Below, one piece after another: positions 13,190-23,982 of a stretch of 64,000 bases of DNA. Each line of letters opens with the position of its first letter. The stretch's first letter is position 1. Source of the DNA: Silene conica. Its lineage: Eukaryota; Streptophyta; Magnoliopsida; Caryophyllales; Caryophyllaceae. The notes under the pieces are model-generated. The model saw nothing but the letters and a program-made list of their open reading frames with translations. It was not told where the DNA came from and did not search any database. The DNA lies in the NCBI GenBank assembly GCA_029255685.2, contig CM055317.2, positions 69,925,460 through 69,989,459 of the forward strand, written 5' to 3'. A program made the position numbers and the translations under genes.

Positions 13190-14717
13190 ACTTTCTGTTG
13201 GTGGGGAGGGTTTGTATTTTTTAAAATTTGGATATATGTTCATTGAGATTTTTGGGGTGATTGGCTATTTATGGATGGATATTAAATTTTTGGGTAGATT
13301 ATCGATGCATTAATGTTGAATGTAATCTGTATGGATTTTTAACAAAAAAAAATAAAATCAGAATTGGGTTGATTGGTTGATTTAGTAATCAAGTTTATCT
13401 ATATTGATGAGTACATATTTTTTTTCCTAATTCGTAATAGAGAGAGCGATTAACTTCTTAATTATTACACATATATACATCGACTCTGATTACTAGTTTG
13501 TGATACCTCGTTAATCGTTATCTATATACCCCAACCTAAAACCTACGAAACCTCTTGTCCGTGTTCGTTTTGTCGTTTCTCACACTGCACCCAATAGTGG
13601 TTTTTTTATAGAGTAAAGTGAACTTCGGTAGCATTTAACTAGTAAAGAAGACCTTGGTGGTTTTTAAAGTTTGAATACAAGCCCATTAAGATTTTTAGGT
13701 AGATTATCTTTGCATTATGTTGAATATAATCTGCGTGAATCTTTAACTAAAAAAAATTGAAATCAATATCGTATTAATTGGGTGATTTAGTAGTCAAGTT
13801 TATATTGACGAGTAAATTTTTTCCCTAATTCATGAAAGAGAGTGCGATTAACTTCTTCAATTATTATGCATATATGTCGACTCGGATTAATGATTTATGA
13901 CACCTGATTTAGACCTGGCAAACAGATCGGTGTCGGGTTCATATTCGTGTCACATGTAAACGGGGCACGAACCCTCCAACCCAAACTCGACCCAATTAAA
14001 TTCTCTGTCGTGTTCGTGTCGACCCACTGAGATAAATGGGTCATCAAGCCTCAACCCTAACCCATTAATTCCGTGTCGGGTTCGTGTCATGTTTTCGTGT
14101 CATGTCCATATTTGGAAAGATTCAGTATATTTATGTGATGGGGGATAAAAAAAATTAGGATTAATTTAGTAAACAGGTTATTTGTGTCGGGTTCGTGTGT
14201 AAAGAGCTCAACCCAATTAAATATCGTGTCGTGTTCGTGTTGACCCACTTACATAAATGAGTCACTAAATCTCAACCCAAACCCGCTAATTTATTGTCGG
14301 ATTCGTGTCGTGTTTTCGTATCGTGTCATTATTTGCCAGCTCTAACCTGATTAGTCGTTCATACACTCCTATTTAAAACCAATGGTTCCTCTTACACCAC
14401 CACCACCACCACCACCACCAATAGTGACTTTTTACTGAGCAAAGTGAATTTCGGTAGCATTTGACCAATAAAGAGAGCCTCAACGGTTTTTAAAGTTTGG
14501 ATATAAGCTCATTAAGATTTTTTGGTAGATTATCAGTGCACTAATGGTGACTACAATCTATAAGATTTTAATTAAAAAAATCGAAAAATAATATCTCATA
14601 AATTAGGTGATCTGATAATAAAGTTTTCCGATATTGATGATCATAATCTCTTCAGTTTTAAACCGTTATTTACATGTAAAACATTGTTATATTAATATCA
14701 TGTAATATTGAGCAATT
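13190..14717. repeat. Diverged tandem triplication of a roughly 400-bp unit
   Basis: Three direct copies begin at about 13200, 13655 and 14480. Shared landmarks in each are TTTTTAAAGTTTG, a GGTAGATTATC block, an AATGTTGAATGTAATC-like block and a GTGATTTAGTAATCAAG-like block. The middle copy is enlarged by a hAT MITE at 13910-14344 and the third is cut by the LINE at 14733. Copies are clearly diverged, so the duplication is older than both insertions. No coding role is seen. Confidence 0.75.
13910..14344. mobile_element. hAT-type MITE, 435 bp, with 8-bp target duplication
   Basis: The left end TAGACCTGGCAAA and the inverted right end TAGAGCTGGCAAA differ at one base. The flanks carry the same 8 bp, ACCTGATT, at 13902-13909 and 14345-14352. 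An 8-bp duplication plus this terminus is the hAT signature. The inside is full of GTGTCGGGTTCGTGTC-like repeats and has no transposase. Confidence 0.9.
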
Positions 14718-14732
14718 AATACAAATGTCATA
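14718..14732 (+). repeat. Left target site duplication of the LINE
   Basis: The 15-bp AATACAAATGTCATA here is repeated exactly at 20448-20462 right after the A-rich tail. This bounds a target-primed insertion. The first one or two bases are ambiguous with the tail. Confidence 0.9.
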
Positions 14733-14921
14733 AAGACAAACAAAAAACACCACGAATTAAAATCCCAAACTGCAAAAAAACTGCCGTCCTAGGGTTTCTC
14801 CTAGGGTTTGTCCATTTCTTTTTGGTTTTTCCTCGTTTTTGAGGCTTTTTCTCACGTTTTTTTCGTGAGTTTGGTGTGTGTGTGTCTCTCTTGTTGCCTT
14901 TTCTTTCTGTGCAGGTGCTAG

Positions 14922-16222
14922 ATGGAAGGTTCGATGCGGGGCTATCGTCGGAGTGGGAAAGAGTTAATGGTTCCAGAGGGAGAGGGTGAGGATATACCGC
15001 TAGTTTGGGATGATGAGGGTATGGAGGTGATGAGTTCTCATAACCGGCTCTTAGTGGGGAAGTTGTGGGCGTCTAGGGCTATCAATGTGAAAGCAGCTAT
15101 TGACTCCATGATTAAATTATGGTGCCCTCATGATCAAGTCCTGGGCAACGTTATTGATGTGAAGGAGAATATTTTTGTGTTCCGGTTCGAAGCAGATCGA
15201 GATAAGGCTAGGGTTCTGGAGGGCCAACCATGGCACTTCGACAAATTTATATGGTGCTTCAACGAGCCAAATCTTTCGGGTAAGCTTTCTGACGTTCCGT
15301 TGTTCCGTTTTCCCTTATGGGCACGTGTTTATGACCTTCCCATTGCTGGGCGTACGAGTGCGTTGAATGCTCGAAAAATTGGGGACTACTTGGGCGCTTT
15401 TATAAGTGTTGAGGTTGGCCCCAATGTGGAACTTGACAGAGCTATACGTGTTCGCTATCTACATGATGTCCGAATGCCCCTTAAATCCTCTGTGTCGTTT
15501 ATGATGAAGCATGGTGTGTCGACGAGCTTTGACGTTAAATATGAACGTTTACCCATGTACTGCTATGGGTGTGGTCTGATAGGGCATGGGGAAAAAGAGT
15601 GTGAGGAGGGGCCTTACGAGGAGGCTGAGTTATCCTTCGGAGATTGGCTTCGTGCGTCCCCGTGGAAAGTAGTGAAGACAGTCAAGTCAAATCATAATTC
15701 GGCTGCTAGGGATCTCCGAGCCAAGTTTGATGAGGCCAGCTCTAAGCATAATGAGGAGGATATATCCAAGATGATCGACAAGCTTAAGGCTATTGCCCTG
15801 GGTTTGAAGAAGAAGAAAGGTGGGGAAGGGAGTCCGTCTAGGGGTTGGGATGATGAGAGCTTACGTAGGAAGCAAACGGGAGTTTTTCAGTCAGAAGGTG
15901 GTGTCTCAGTGGAGGATGGTGTGGAGGGGTCTGCTGCGGGTCAGGAATTATGGGGGGGGTGAGGGACGATAATGGGCTGAGTGTTAGGCAGTCTGTGGAT
16001 ATTTTGGTGGAGGATGAGGAGGAGCTGTCGAAGGGACATGTGGGCCAGGGGTGTGGTGATTTGGGTCAGAGCGGGAGGGGGAGGGGGCGGAGCTGGAAAC
16101 GGTTGGCGAGGGATGAGTCTTTGAAAGGAGTGGCTGGGGAGGGCCTCTCACTTGCTTCATGTGAGAGCCAAGGGCAGAAGAGGGTTAGAGAGGTTGGGGG
16201 AGTTTCGTTATCTGTAAAGTGA
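14922..16222 (+). pseudogene. LINE ORF1: DUF4283 and CCHC zinc-knuckle protein, frameshifted
   Basis: The first 346 residues (14922-15962) form a DUF4283-type domain (about residues 40-200) followed by a CCHC knuckle, CYGCGLIGHGEKEC, near residue 214. Such proteins bind element RNA in the retrotransposition particle. The frame breaks in a run of eight G at 15952-15959. An acidic and then Gly/Arg-rich tail continues in another frame to 16222. One base gained or lost in the G run would explain this, either real decay or a homopolymer error in the assembly. The start ATG at 14922 is the first in the frame and lies about 190 bp inside the element. Confidence 0.85.
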
Positions 16223-16296
16223 GTGAAACAGGTTGAGGACGGGGGCGTCACTATACCTGAGGCGGAGGTTGGCATGGCCCAACCCCGCCGGGCCCA

Positions 16297-19200
16297 ATGA
16301 GTATTCTAAGCCTCAACTGTCGGGGGTTGGGCAACCCCGACACGGTGATTGCTCTTCGTGATCTTTTACGAAGAGAGGCCCCGGCCATGGTTTTTTTGTG
16401 TGAAACGAAACTAAGTGGTCGTGAAATGGAGAGAGTTAGGGAGAAGTTGGATGGATATTATGGGTTGGCCGTGGATTCGATGGGTAGATCAGGGGGGTTA
16501 GCGTTCCTTTGGCGTACTGAGGTAGAGTGTGTGTTTATGTCGGCATCCGTTCATTATATGGATTTCACGATTCGAGATTCTTCTTGGGAGTGGAGGTTGA
16601 CGGGGTTCTATGGGTGGCCTGCTGTGGGGGACCGTGTGTTGTCGTGGGAGCTCCTCCGGACTCTTCAGAGGCAATCTTCGTTGCCATGGCTGTGTTTAGG
16701 AGATTTTAATGAAATCTTGTATTCTACGGAGATGATTGGAGGTAGTCGGCCACAGTGGCAGATGAATAATTTCAGAGCTGCGGTGGATGAGTGTGGGCTT
16801 AGGGATATATCGTGGGAAGGGTATCACTATTCTTTCGACAATGGGCAGGTGGGGGAGGCTAATAGGCAGTGTATGTTGGATAGGGCCATGGGAACGGGGG
16901 AGTGGCTGGAAGTGTTTCCGTTTGCTAAACTTTTCTATCTGGATCGGGAATGGTCTGACCATGCGCCGATCAAATTAGTGCTTAACCGAAGGCTTATGAC
17001 TGGTCCCAAACGTCGGCTGTTTCGTTTTGAACATATTTGGATTGAAAGTGAGGAGTGTAGGGAGGCTGTGGAGCGTGGGGTGTCTAGAGGTGGTGGGGAC
17101 TTGGTTGGGGTGATCCAATCTTGTACGAATGAGATTCGAGCTTGGAAAGGAGCATCTATTGCTACTATCCGCCAAAAAATGGAGAGGAAGCGTAAACATT
17201 TGGCGAGGCTGAATGGGGGGTGCGGACGCCTGAAAATGTGCAGAGGCGGAAACAAGTTGTGGCTGAGTTGGCGAGTGCTCGGAAACAAGAGGAGCAATAT
17301 TGGCGGCAGCGGTCTTGGGCTCTTTGGTTGCAGGATGGCGACCGTAATACTAAGTTTTTTCACTCTCGAGCTTGTGAGCGTAAGAGGAAGAATACGATTA
17401 ATTCGATTAAGGATGTTAATGGAGTTGAGCAGACGGATGAGGGGGAAATTGCAGCGGTGGCTAATAGCTACTTTCAAACGCTTTTTGAGTCTTCGAACCC
17501 GTCACATTTTGAGGATGTTCTGGTTGGGCTCGAAAACAGAGTTTCGGCAGGGATGAATGAAGGGCTTCGGGAGAGGTACACGGCTGATGAAGTTATGGGA
17601 GCTCTGTCTCAAATGCATCCGTTGAAAGCTCCGGGCCCGAATGGTATGAATGCGCTTTTTTTTCAGACTTACTGGAATGTTATTGATAAAGAAGTGGTGG
17701 ACACGGTTTTGGCAATTTTGAGGGGGGAGAGGTCCGTCCGGGAGCTAAATAAAACAAATATTGTTCTTATCCCGAAAAAGAAAGCGCCGGATAAAATGCA
17801 AGATTTTCGCCCCATTAGTCTTTGTAATGTGGCCTATAAACTCGTGACTAAGGTGCTTGCGAATCGGTTAAAATGTTTCCTTGGTGAAATTGTCTCGGTG
17901 AATCAAAGCGCTTTCACTCCAGGGCGCCTCATTTCGGATAATGTTTTAATTGCGTTTGAGATGTTTCATCACATGAAAGGTTCAAAAGCGAAGGAAGGAT
18001 ATATGGCAATTAAGCTCGATATGGCGAAAGCGTATGACAGGATCGAATGGGTTTTTTTAGAGCAATGTTTGGTTTCTATGGGGTTCGACCGAGAATGGGT
18101 GGATAGGGTTATGGATTGTGTTTCGACAGTGTCGTCCTCGGTCCTTATTAATGGGGTACCTTCTACTGAATTCCGGCCAAGGCGGGGATTGAGGCAAGGG
18201 GATCCGTTATCGCCTTACCTGTTTATATTGTGTGCGGAAGCGCTATCGAATCTTATGAGACGGGCGGTGGAGAGGGGGGTGTTGCATGGTATTCGGGTTT
18301 CAAATGGGGCTCCTGTGGTTTCCCATTTGCGCTTTGCTGATAACAGTATTTTCTTTGTTAAAGCCAAGGTGGCTGAGGCGGAGAGGGTAGTAGCTATTTT
18401 GCAGCAGTATGAGAGGGCCTCGGGTCAATTGGTGAATCTTGACAAAACTACGGTCTCGTTTAGCAGTGGTGTGCCGAGAGGAGGAGGGACCTTGTGATTT
18501 CGAAGCTAGGGATGGTCGAAGTGGGGACTCAGCACCGATACTTGGGGCTGCCCACGGTGGTTGGGAGGTCGAAAAAGGAGTTGACCGATATTATTCGGGA
18601 TAAGCTTAGTAAGCGGCTTTCGGGTTGGCGCGGGAAAATGTTGTCTAGAGCGGGTAGGGAGGTTCTTATAAAGGCTGTGGCCAATTCACTTCCTACCTAT
18701 GTGATGAGTGTGTTTAAAATTCCTGTCAACATTTTTAATGAGCTTCGTAAGCTTGTGTCTCGCTTTTGGTGGAATCATGAGGAGGGTCGTAAGGGGATAT
18801 CTTGGGTAGCGTGGAAGAAGCTTTGTCAACCTAAGGGCTTGGGTGGTATGGGGTTTAAGGATTTTCAAACTTCTAACTTTGCGCTTCTGGGTAAACAAGT
18901 GTGGAGGTTACTCACCTCTCCGGAGAGCCTTTGGGTTCAGATTATGCGCGCCAAATATTTTCCGAACGGGGATGTGCTTGAGGCTAGTCTCGGGTATAAT
19001 CCTAGCTACACTTGGCGGGGGATTGTTGAGGCTCGAAATGCTTTGCATCATGGGCTTCGTCGGCGTATTGGGGATGGGCTGAGTACCTTTGTATGGAAGG
19101 AGGCTTGGATTCCAGGTACAAAACCGGGACGGGTCCTGTCACCGTGTAGTCCTGGGAGGGAGTTTATGAGGGTTGCGGACTTGATGCGGGAGGGGGGGGG

Positions 19201-20404
19201 GATGGCTGGGATGTGTCTAAGCTAACGGCTGTTTTGCTCCCTTTTGAGACGGATCGAGTCTTAAATATTCGACTCAGTGACCAGCGGCCTTGTGATACGT
19301 GGTATTGGGGACCGGAGAAAGATGGGGAGTATTCCGTGAAATCTGCCTACAAGCTTCTGTCGGGGGATGCGCGTGGTGTTGGGAATGGGGATACCTCGAA
19401 CTGGAAGAGGGAAAAATGGATATGGAACCGTCTCTGGAAAACTCCGGTGTTGCCCCGTATTAAGCTCTTCTTTTGGCAACTGTGCAGCGAAGCTTTGGCG
19501 ACAGGAGCAAACATTGCATTCCGAACTCAAGGTGAGTCTTCTTTTTGTCCTTTATGTATGTCTGCTGTTGAGTCGAGTCTTCATTTGTTTCGCGACTGTT
19601 GGGTGGCTGGTCGGGTCTGGGAGGTGCTTGGGGTTGAGGGAGAGAACGAAGAGGATGGTGGGGGGGCTGCGGGATTGGGTTGAGGCCGTGTGGAGGCTGT
19701 CGGACGCGCTGGAACAGAGGAAGCTTATGATCGGATGTTGGGCCATTTGGGAACACAGGAACAAGGTTCTTTTTGAAGGGAGGGGAGTCGATTCAGAGGT
19801 TATTACCCGGAGATGTATGGAAGTCTTGCAGGAGGAGTGTGGCGTTCGGGCAGGGGCTATGGATGCGTGTCACGCGAGCGGTGTGCGGGGAAGCAGGGAC
19901 AGAGCGGTACAGGGCTGGCAGAGTGCGCCGCTGAACTTCGTTAAGGTTAATGTCGATGCGGGTTCTAAGGAAGGTGTGGGGGTGGGGATCGGAGTGGTGT
20001 GTCGGGATGCTGAAGGGTTGGTCTTGTGGGGGCTCGCTATGAAGGTCAGTCAGGTCTGGGATCCGTTGTTGGCGGAAGCGGTGGCGGTCTTGGAGGGCGT
20101 TCGTGAAGCGCGGAGGAGGGGCCATCTGAATGTGATCTTGGAGAGTGACTGTGTCGTGGTGGTGGATATGTTACGGAAGCGCGAGCCAGGACGGAGTATT
20201 TGTAGTTTAGTTTGTAATGACATTTTTTCGCTTTGTTCTAGTTTTTCTTCGGTTGCTTGGTCTTTTACTAGTCGGGCTAACAATTCGGTGGCCCATGCTT
20301 TAGCTCATTACTTTAGTTCGGAGTCGGGTCGAGAAGTGTGGGAGAGCTCTCTACCGATCGTGGCAAGTAATGCTGTTTCTTATGAATTATCGTTAATGAA
20401 TTAA
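16297..20404 (+). pseudogene. LINE ORF2: endonuclease, reverse transcriptase and RNase H, frameshifted
   Basis: Five overlapping frames together cover one ORF2. 16297-17220 is an APE-type endonuclease with LNCRGLGN, FLCETKL, GDFNEI and SDHAPI motifs. 17220-18497 is the reverse transcriptase with KAPGPNGM, DFRPISLCN, LDMAKAYD and GLRQGDPLSPYLF. 18480-19225 is the RT thumb/connection. 19196-19683 is the zf-RVT zinc-binding part. About 19660-20404 is the RNase H domain. Breaks lie at about 17214-17220, 18478-18490, 19192-19201 and 19660-19666, all in or beside G-rich runs. The RT core motif usually written FADDS reads FADNS near 18342, which replaces a metal-binding Asp and should abolish catalysis. 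The element would nick target DNA and copy its own RNA if intact. Confidence 0.9.
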
Positions 20405-20447
20405 GCTTCGGCTTTCCCTTCAAAAAAAAAATAAAAAAAATAAAAAA

Positions 20448-20462
20448 AATACAAATGTCATA
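20448..20462 (+). repeat. Right target site duplication of the LINE
   Basis: Exact copy of 14718-14732, directly after the A-rich tail. Confidence 0.9.
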
Positions 20463-20479
20463 CCGTGGTTGGTAAAGAG

Positions 20480-21135
20480 CAGTGTTGGCTGTGGGCCGTG
20501 CTGGGCCGTACTGGGCCGGCCTGCGTGCCGGCCCACCGTGCCGGACCCTATAAAATGGCCCGTTCGTGCCGTGCTTTTTGGCCCATCGTGTCGTGTCGTG
20601 CTTGGCCCGGTGACTGAAAGCCCAGCCGCGGCCCGCCCATGGCACAGTGGATTTGCGTGTCGGGCCGTGCCTGGCCCATGGGCCGGCCTGCGCGCTACTT
20701 ATTTTTTAAAAAAACATTTTTTTTACTTGTTAACTTGTTTTATTGTATTTTTAATGTATACGATTTAATCAAATAATTAAGAAACGATGAAAAAAACGAA
20801 TTTGTTATTATCCAATTTAGAAACGATGTTAAAAAAACCTCAAACTTTTATTACAAAAGTTTATTTAATTAAAAATACGATAAATACGACCAACGTCCAT
20901 ATCCCAACGGCTAATTGGCACGCACCGGGCCGTTCGTGTCTGGTGTGTGTTGTGGCCCACCGTGCTTCAGACCGTGCCGTGCCTAGGCACGAAACTTTCG
21001 AAAGTTTCGCGCCGGAGCTCGGAGGTAGACGACTGTGCTCGTGCCGTGCCACGTCGATTAAGCCGCTGGGTCGGACCGTGCTGGGCCGTGCCGCCCAACG
21101 TGCCTCAAGGCCCTCAAACCATAATGCCATCTCTA
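20480..21135. mobile_element. hAT-type MITE, 656 bp, GC-rich interior
   Basis: An 8-bp duplication GTAAAGAG flanks the element at 20472-20479 and 21136-21143. The ends are CAGTGTTGGC and, inverted, TAGAGATGGC, matching at 7 of 10 positions. The interior contains many GGGCCGTGC-like words in both orientations, unlike the AT-rich neighbours. The frames inside are by-products of this repeat and show no transposase. It lies 17 bp from the LINE target duplication. Confidence 0.82.
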
Positions 21136-21186
21136 GTAAAGAGTGACAAATTTTTGGGTTGATTGTTGGTGCGGTATGTTGAATAC

Positions 21187-22262
21187 TTTTTTTTTTTTTT
21201 TGACAGCTGTAAAATGATTAACCTAAACCCTAAGACACCCTCGCGCTTTTAGCAAGATTATGAGCAATCTTGTTTTGGTTCCGAGGGATAAACCGAAAAC
21301 TTAAACAATGGAAATGAGAAAAAAGACTAGCGATATTAATAATTAGATCCTTCGTCAGCAAATGGTATCTCACATCCTGAAATCTGCAAAAGCAACTGAA
21401 GACAATCCGAAGCTATTTGAAGATGATAAACCTTATGCTTGATGGCCCACAGAAGAATGTCGCGAATAACCCAAGCTTCAGCTTGACAAGGAGACTCATC
21501 CAAAAAAGAGAAAAAATGCTGAAATAGAATATTTCCATAGAGATCATACGAAATCCACCCACCAGCACCCTGAAGCGTGGAAACCCAACTAGCATCTCCC
21601 ACAACCTTGATAGGATTGCAGATGGAGTCAGATCCCACCGGAAAGAAAGGATACCCATTCCTTAGAAGATCCACTGACGAACTTTCCTTAGGGACAGAAA
21701 AGAAAGTAGATTTTTTTTAACAAAACCATCATGATTAATAGCATCAATTGCACCCTTCGCTATATTATTTTGATAGTTAAAGAAACCCGTAATCGAAAAA
21801 GCCGCTCCTTCAAAGATAGATTTATTTCGAAAGATCCAAATACTGCAAAGGATAGAGGTGAAAGTAATGATTTTAAAAAGAGAGTCTTCTTTTTTAGCAA
21901 AGAAACATAGCCAATTAATGATCCAGTCAGAAATTGGGACAAAATCCATGTTGTTAACCCGAATTCCTAAATCAGAAGATGCCCAAATCCTTTTTGTAGT
22001 GTCAGAGTTTCTAAATAAATGTTCAAGAGTTTCATTGTAATTAGACATACCACAAAGAGAACAAGAGGGATCCAAAGTAAAGTTTCTCTTTCGAAATTCA
22101 TCTTTCACCGGTAAGGTACCCGTCAAAATCTTCCAGACAAATTTTTTCCAATTATTAGGACCTGGTAGAAGCCATGATTTCCTTTTGCAGAAAGAACGAG
22201 CACAAATAGATAATCGAGATCTATCCCTAGAAGATGCATTTTCAGAAAGAAAATATTTAAGA
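21187..22262 (-). pseudogene. 5'-truncated LINE remnant (zf-RVT and RNase H)
   Basis: On the minus strand, about 22255-21662 encodes a zf-RVT domain: a GTLPVKDEF segment, then CSLCG, the ETLEHLF block and the tryptophan-rich part. After a frameshift near 21665, 21674-21336 encodes an RNase H-like domain with GDASWVSTLQGAGGW, the QAEAW block and ASDCLQLLLQ. A poly(T) run at 21187-21201 is the poly(A) tail of this minus-strand copy. Its RNase H resembles the 1640-2296 remnant more than the long LINE at 14733. It is a dead copy. Confidence 0.8.
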
Positions 22263-22370
22263 CCAAAAAAAAAAGGTCTAAATACTAGTTGGTCAATTTA
22301 GTATTCAAATGATCAAATCTACCCAAATTCTTTTTATTTCTTAAAACAGCTATTAATTTATTATTCACAA

Positions 22371-22558
22371 ATTCTTATTTGCAACGGCACTATCCGTCGC
22401 AAGCTTGTGACGGATACCGTTTACTCTCACAAAATACCCACTTTTTCTCTCTCTCCAACACTATTAATGTGGTCCCTTTCTCCACTAACTCATTTTCTAT
22501 CCATTTTACCTCACAAAATGTCCGTCACAAATAGTGACCCGTCGCAAGCAAGACTTAC
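22371..22558. mobile_element. MITE-like repeat with GTGACGG / CCGTCGC motifs
   Basis: The ends are near CAAATTCTTATTTGCAACGG and CCCGTCGCAAGCAAGACTT, with internal TTGTGACGGAT and CCGTCACAAAT. The same type of ends occurs at about 2630-2765 and 49853-50038. No coding content. Confidence 0.5.
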
Positions 22559-23149
22559 TATTTATTATTATGACGGAACATTTTACACAAATATTGTCAA
22601 AAATGAGTCCTTTAATAAAGATGACCCAATTGGTAAAGAGTATATTGACACTTAGATGTAAACTGTTAAACTTTTGGACTATTGAATTTTCGTTGAAATA
22701 ATGTTGAAAATAATATTCATCAATTTTAACCAAGAAAAAAGGTTCAAAAACAGAACATAGAGTTAATTGGCAATTTAAATCAAGTTTACCCGTATGATGA
22801 ATACAATTCTTTGCAATTCTTAAAAGTAGAAGGCGTTATTCGACTTCTTTTATTATTACACATTTAGGGAGCTTTGGATTTTGCACAAGGGATTAAGAAA
22901 GGGAAATAAGAGGGATTTTTTTGGGCAGCAGTCAAGAAAGGAAGGGCTCTGACATAATGCCAACCCTCCGGATTATCCGTTTGGTTTGAAATAGGACAAT
23001 GAATGAAAATAATAAGATTCAAAACAACCCTTGAGAGGGGGGCGGAACCACGGAGGGAGGGGGGAGGGAGGGGGTATATCAATTCATAGGGTCTAGGACT
23101 CTAGGGTAATCCTTTTTTAAATATTGGTAAAAAGTCTTTCTTACAAGAT
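22559..23149. other. Gene-free stretch with a G-rich tract
   Basis: No gene recognised. A purine/G-rich tract at about 23035-23074 is the only notable composition feature. A frame opposite it is low-complexity and unsupported. Confidence 0.45.
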
Positions 23150-23164
23150 TAAAGCCCTGTTCTT

Positions 23165-23400
23165 TTGGACTGAAACTGAACTGAACTGAACTTATAGGAT
23201 CTGAACTGAACTGAACTGAACTTATAGGAACTGAACTGAACTTATAGGAACTGAACTGAACTGAACTTATAGGAACTGAACTGAACTGAACTGAACTTAT
23301 AGGAACTGAACTGAACTGAACTTAACTTATAGGATCTGAACTTAACTTAACTTATAAGATCTAAACTGAACTTATAAAATCCGAACTTAATTAACTTTAT
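23165..23400 (+). repeat. Tandem CTGAACTGAACTTATAGGAA-type units, left block
   Basis: Many variable-length units made of CTGAA steps ending in CTTATAGGAA or CTTATAGGAT. They are diverged toward 23400 and have the same orientation as the right block at 25745-25860. Confidence 0.9.
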
Positions 23401-23465
23401 TTTAATTTAAGTTAACTATTATTATTATTATTTTATTTTATTTTTTTTTATTTTATTTTATTTTA

Positions 23466-23969
23466 CTTTTTTTTTTTTTTTATTATGAACCGGGAACTTT
23501 TATTAAAAATAACCGAAATTACATGAAATTTGTGGGCACCCGTGAAACTAGCTGGGCGCCCACTCCCTTAACAATAGCAAAACTAAGGCGAGAAAATATA
23601 AAAGCAGCGTTCCGCGATCCGGCATCCTGGGACACAGAAAACTTCTGAATCCGCTTGAGCAAGGAAACAACATCTTCCCCTAATTCCCCCATAGAAGAGA
23701 AAGAGAAAGGCAAGAAGTCATATCCGTGCCCCGCGCACAAGTCCCTGTACTTGGCGCACTTCCTCCGAGCAGCATCCACCACGACCCCTCCTGGCACAAA
23801 CTCAGCCATGCCCGACTGAGTCAAAGGAGAGGACCCAACCAAATCCACACAAACATCGCGCCCCCGGTCCCAAGAATAGAGCAGCAAATCAGCAGGTCGC
23901 AAAGGCCCACCCGCCCCATCGAGCAACCCAATATCCACCTCCCGACCAGTAGAGATCCCCGACCGGTAG
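23466..23969 (-). pseudogene. C-terminal fragment of a plant retroelement-type protein with poly(A) tail
   Basis: On the minus strand 23969-23519 is open for about 150 residues. It contains GPLRPADLLLYSWDRGRD, a CVDLVGSSPLTQSG segment, a Cys/Lys-rich stretch, a GYDFLPFSFSSMGELGED segment and a final GVGAQLVSRVPTNF. I recognise this as the C-terminal portion found with plant non-LTR reverse-transcriptase-like proteins; its biochemical role is unknown to me. A poly(T) run at about 23466-23481 is the poly(A) tail, so the piece arrived by retrotransposition. No start codon or upstream domains remain. Confidence 0.6.
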
Positions 23970-23982
23970 TTTATTATTATTA

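Larger units (their letters stand above)
14733..20447 (+). mobile_element. Nearly full-length L1-type LINE
   Basis: A 5.7-kb non-LTR retrotransposon with an ORF1 (gag-like, zinc knuckle), an ORF2 (endonuclease, reverse transcriptase, zf-RVT, RNase H), an A-rich tail at 20421-20447 and a perfect 15-bp target duplication. It is noticeably more GC-rich than its surroundings. It interrupted the third copy of the local 400-bp repeat. The reading frames are broken several times, mostly at or beside runs of G, and the RT active site is changed, so this copy is probably not active as written. The intact target duplication argues for a fairly recent insertion. Confidence 0.93.

Noticed and set aside
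16696..20283. Minus-strand frames of 70-180 codons within the LINE
   Set aside because: They are antisense shadows of GC-rich ORF2 coding sequence. The plus-strand frames carry the recognised motifs.
20313..21162. Frames of 70-119 codons in the GC-rich hAT MITE
   Set aside because: They result from GGGCCGTGC repeats, which avoid stop codons. They are rich in Arg/Ala/Pro and lack any domain.
23165..23400. Tandem 20-bp repeats as a satellite or centromere array
   Set aside because: The block is short, irregular and bounded by transposon ends. It is a subterminal repeat of a Harbinger-like element.
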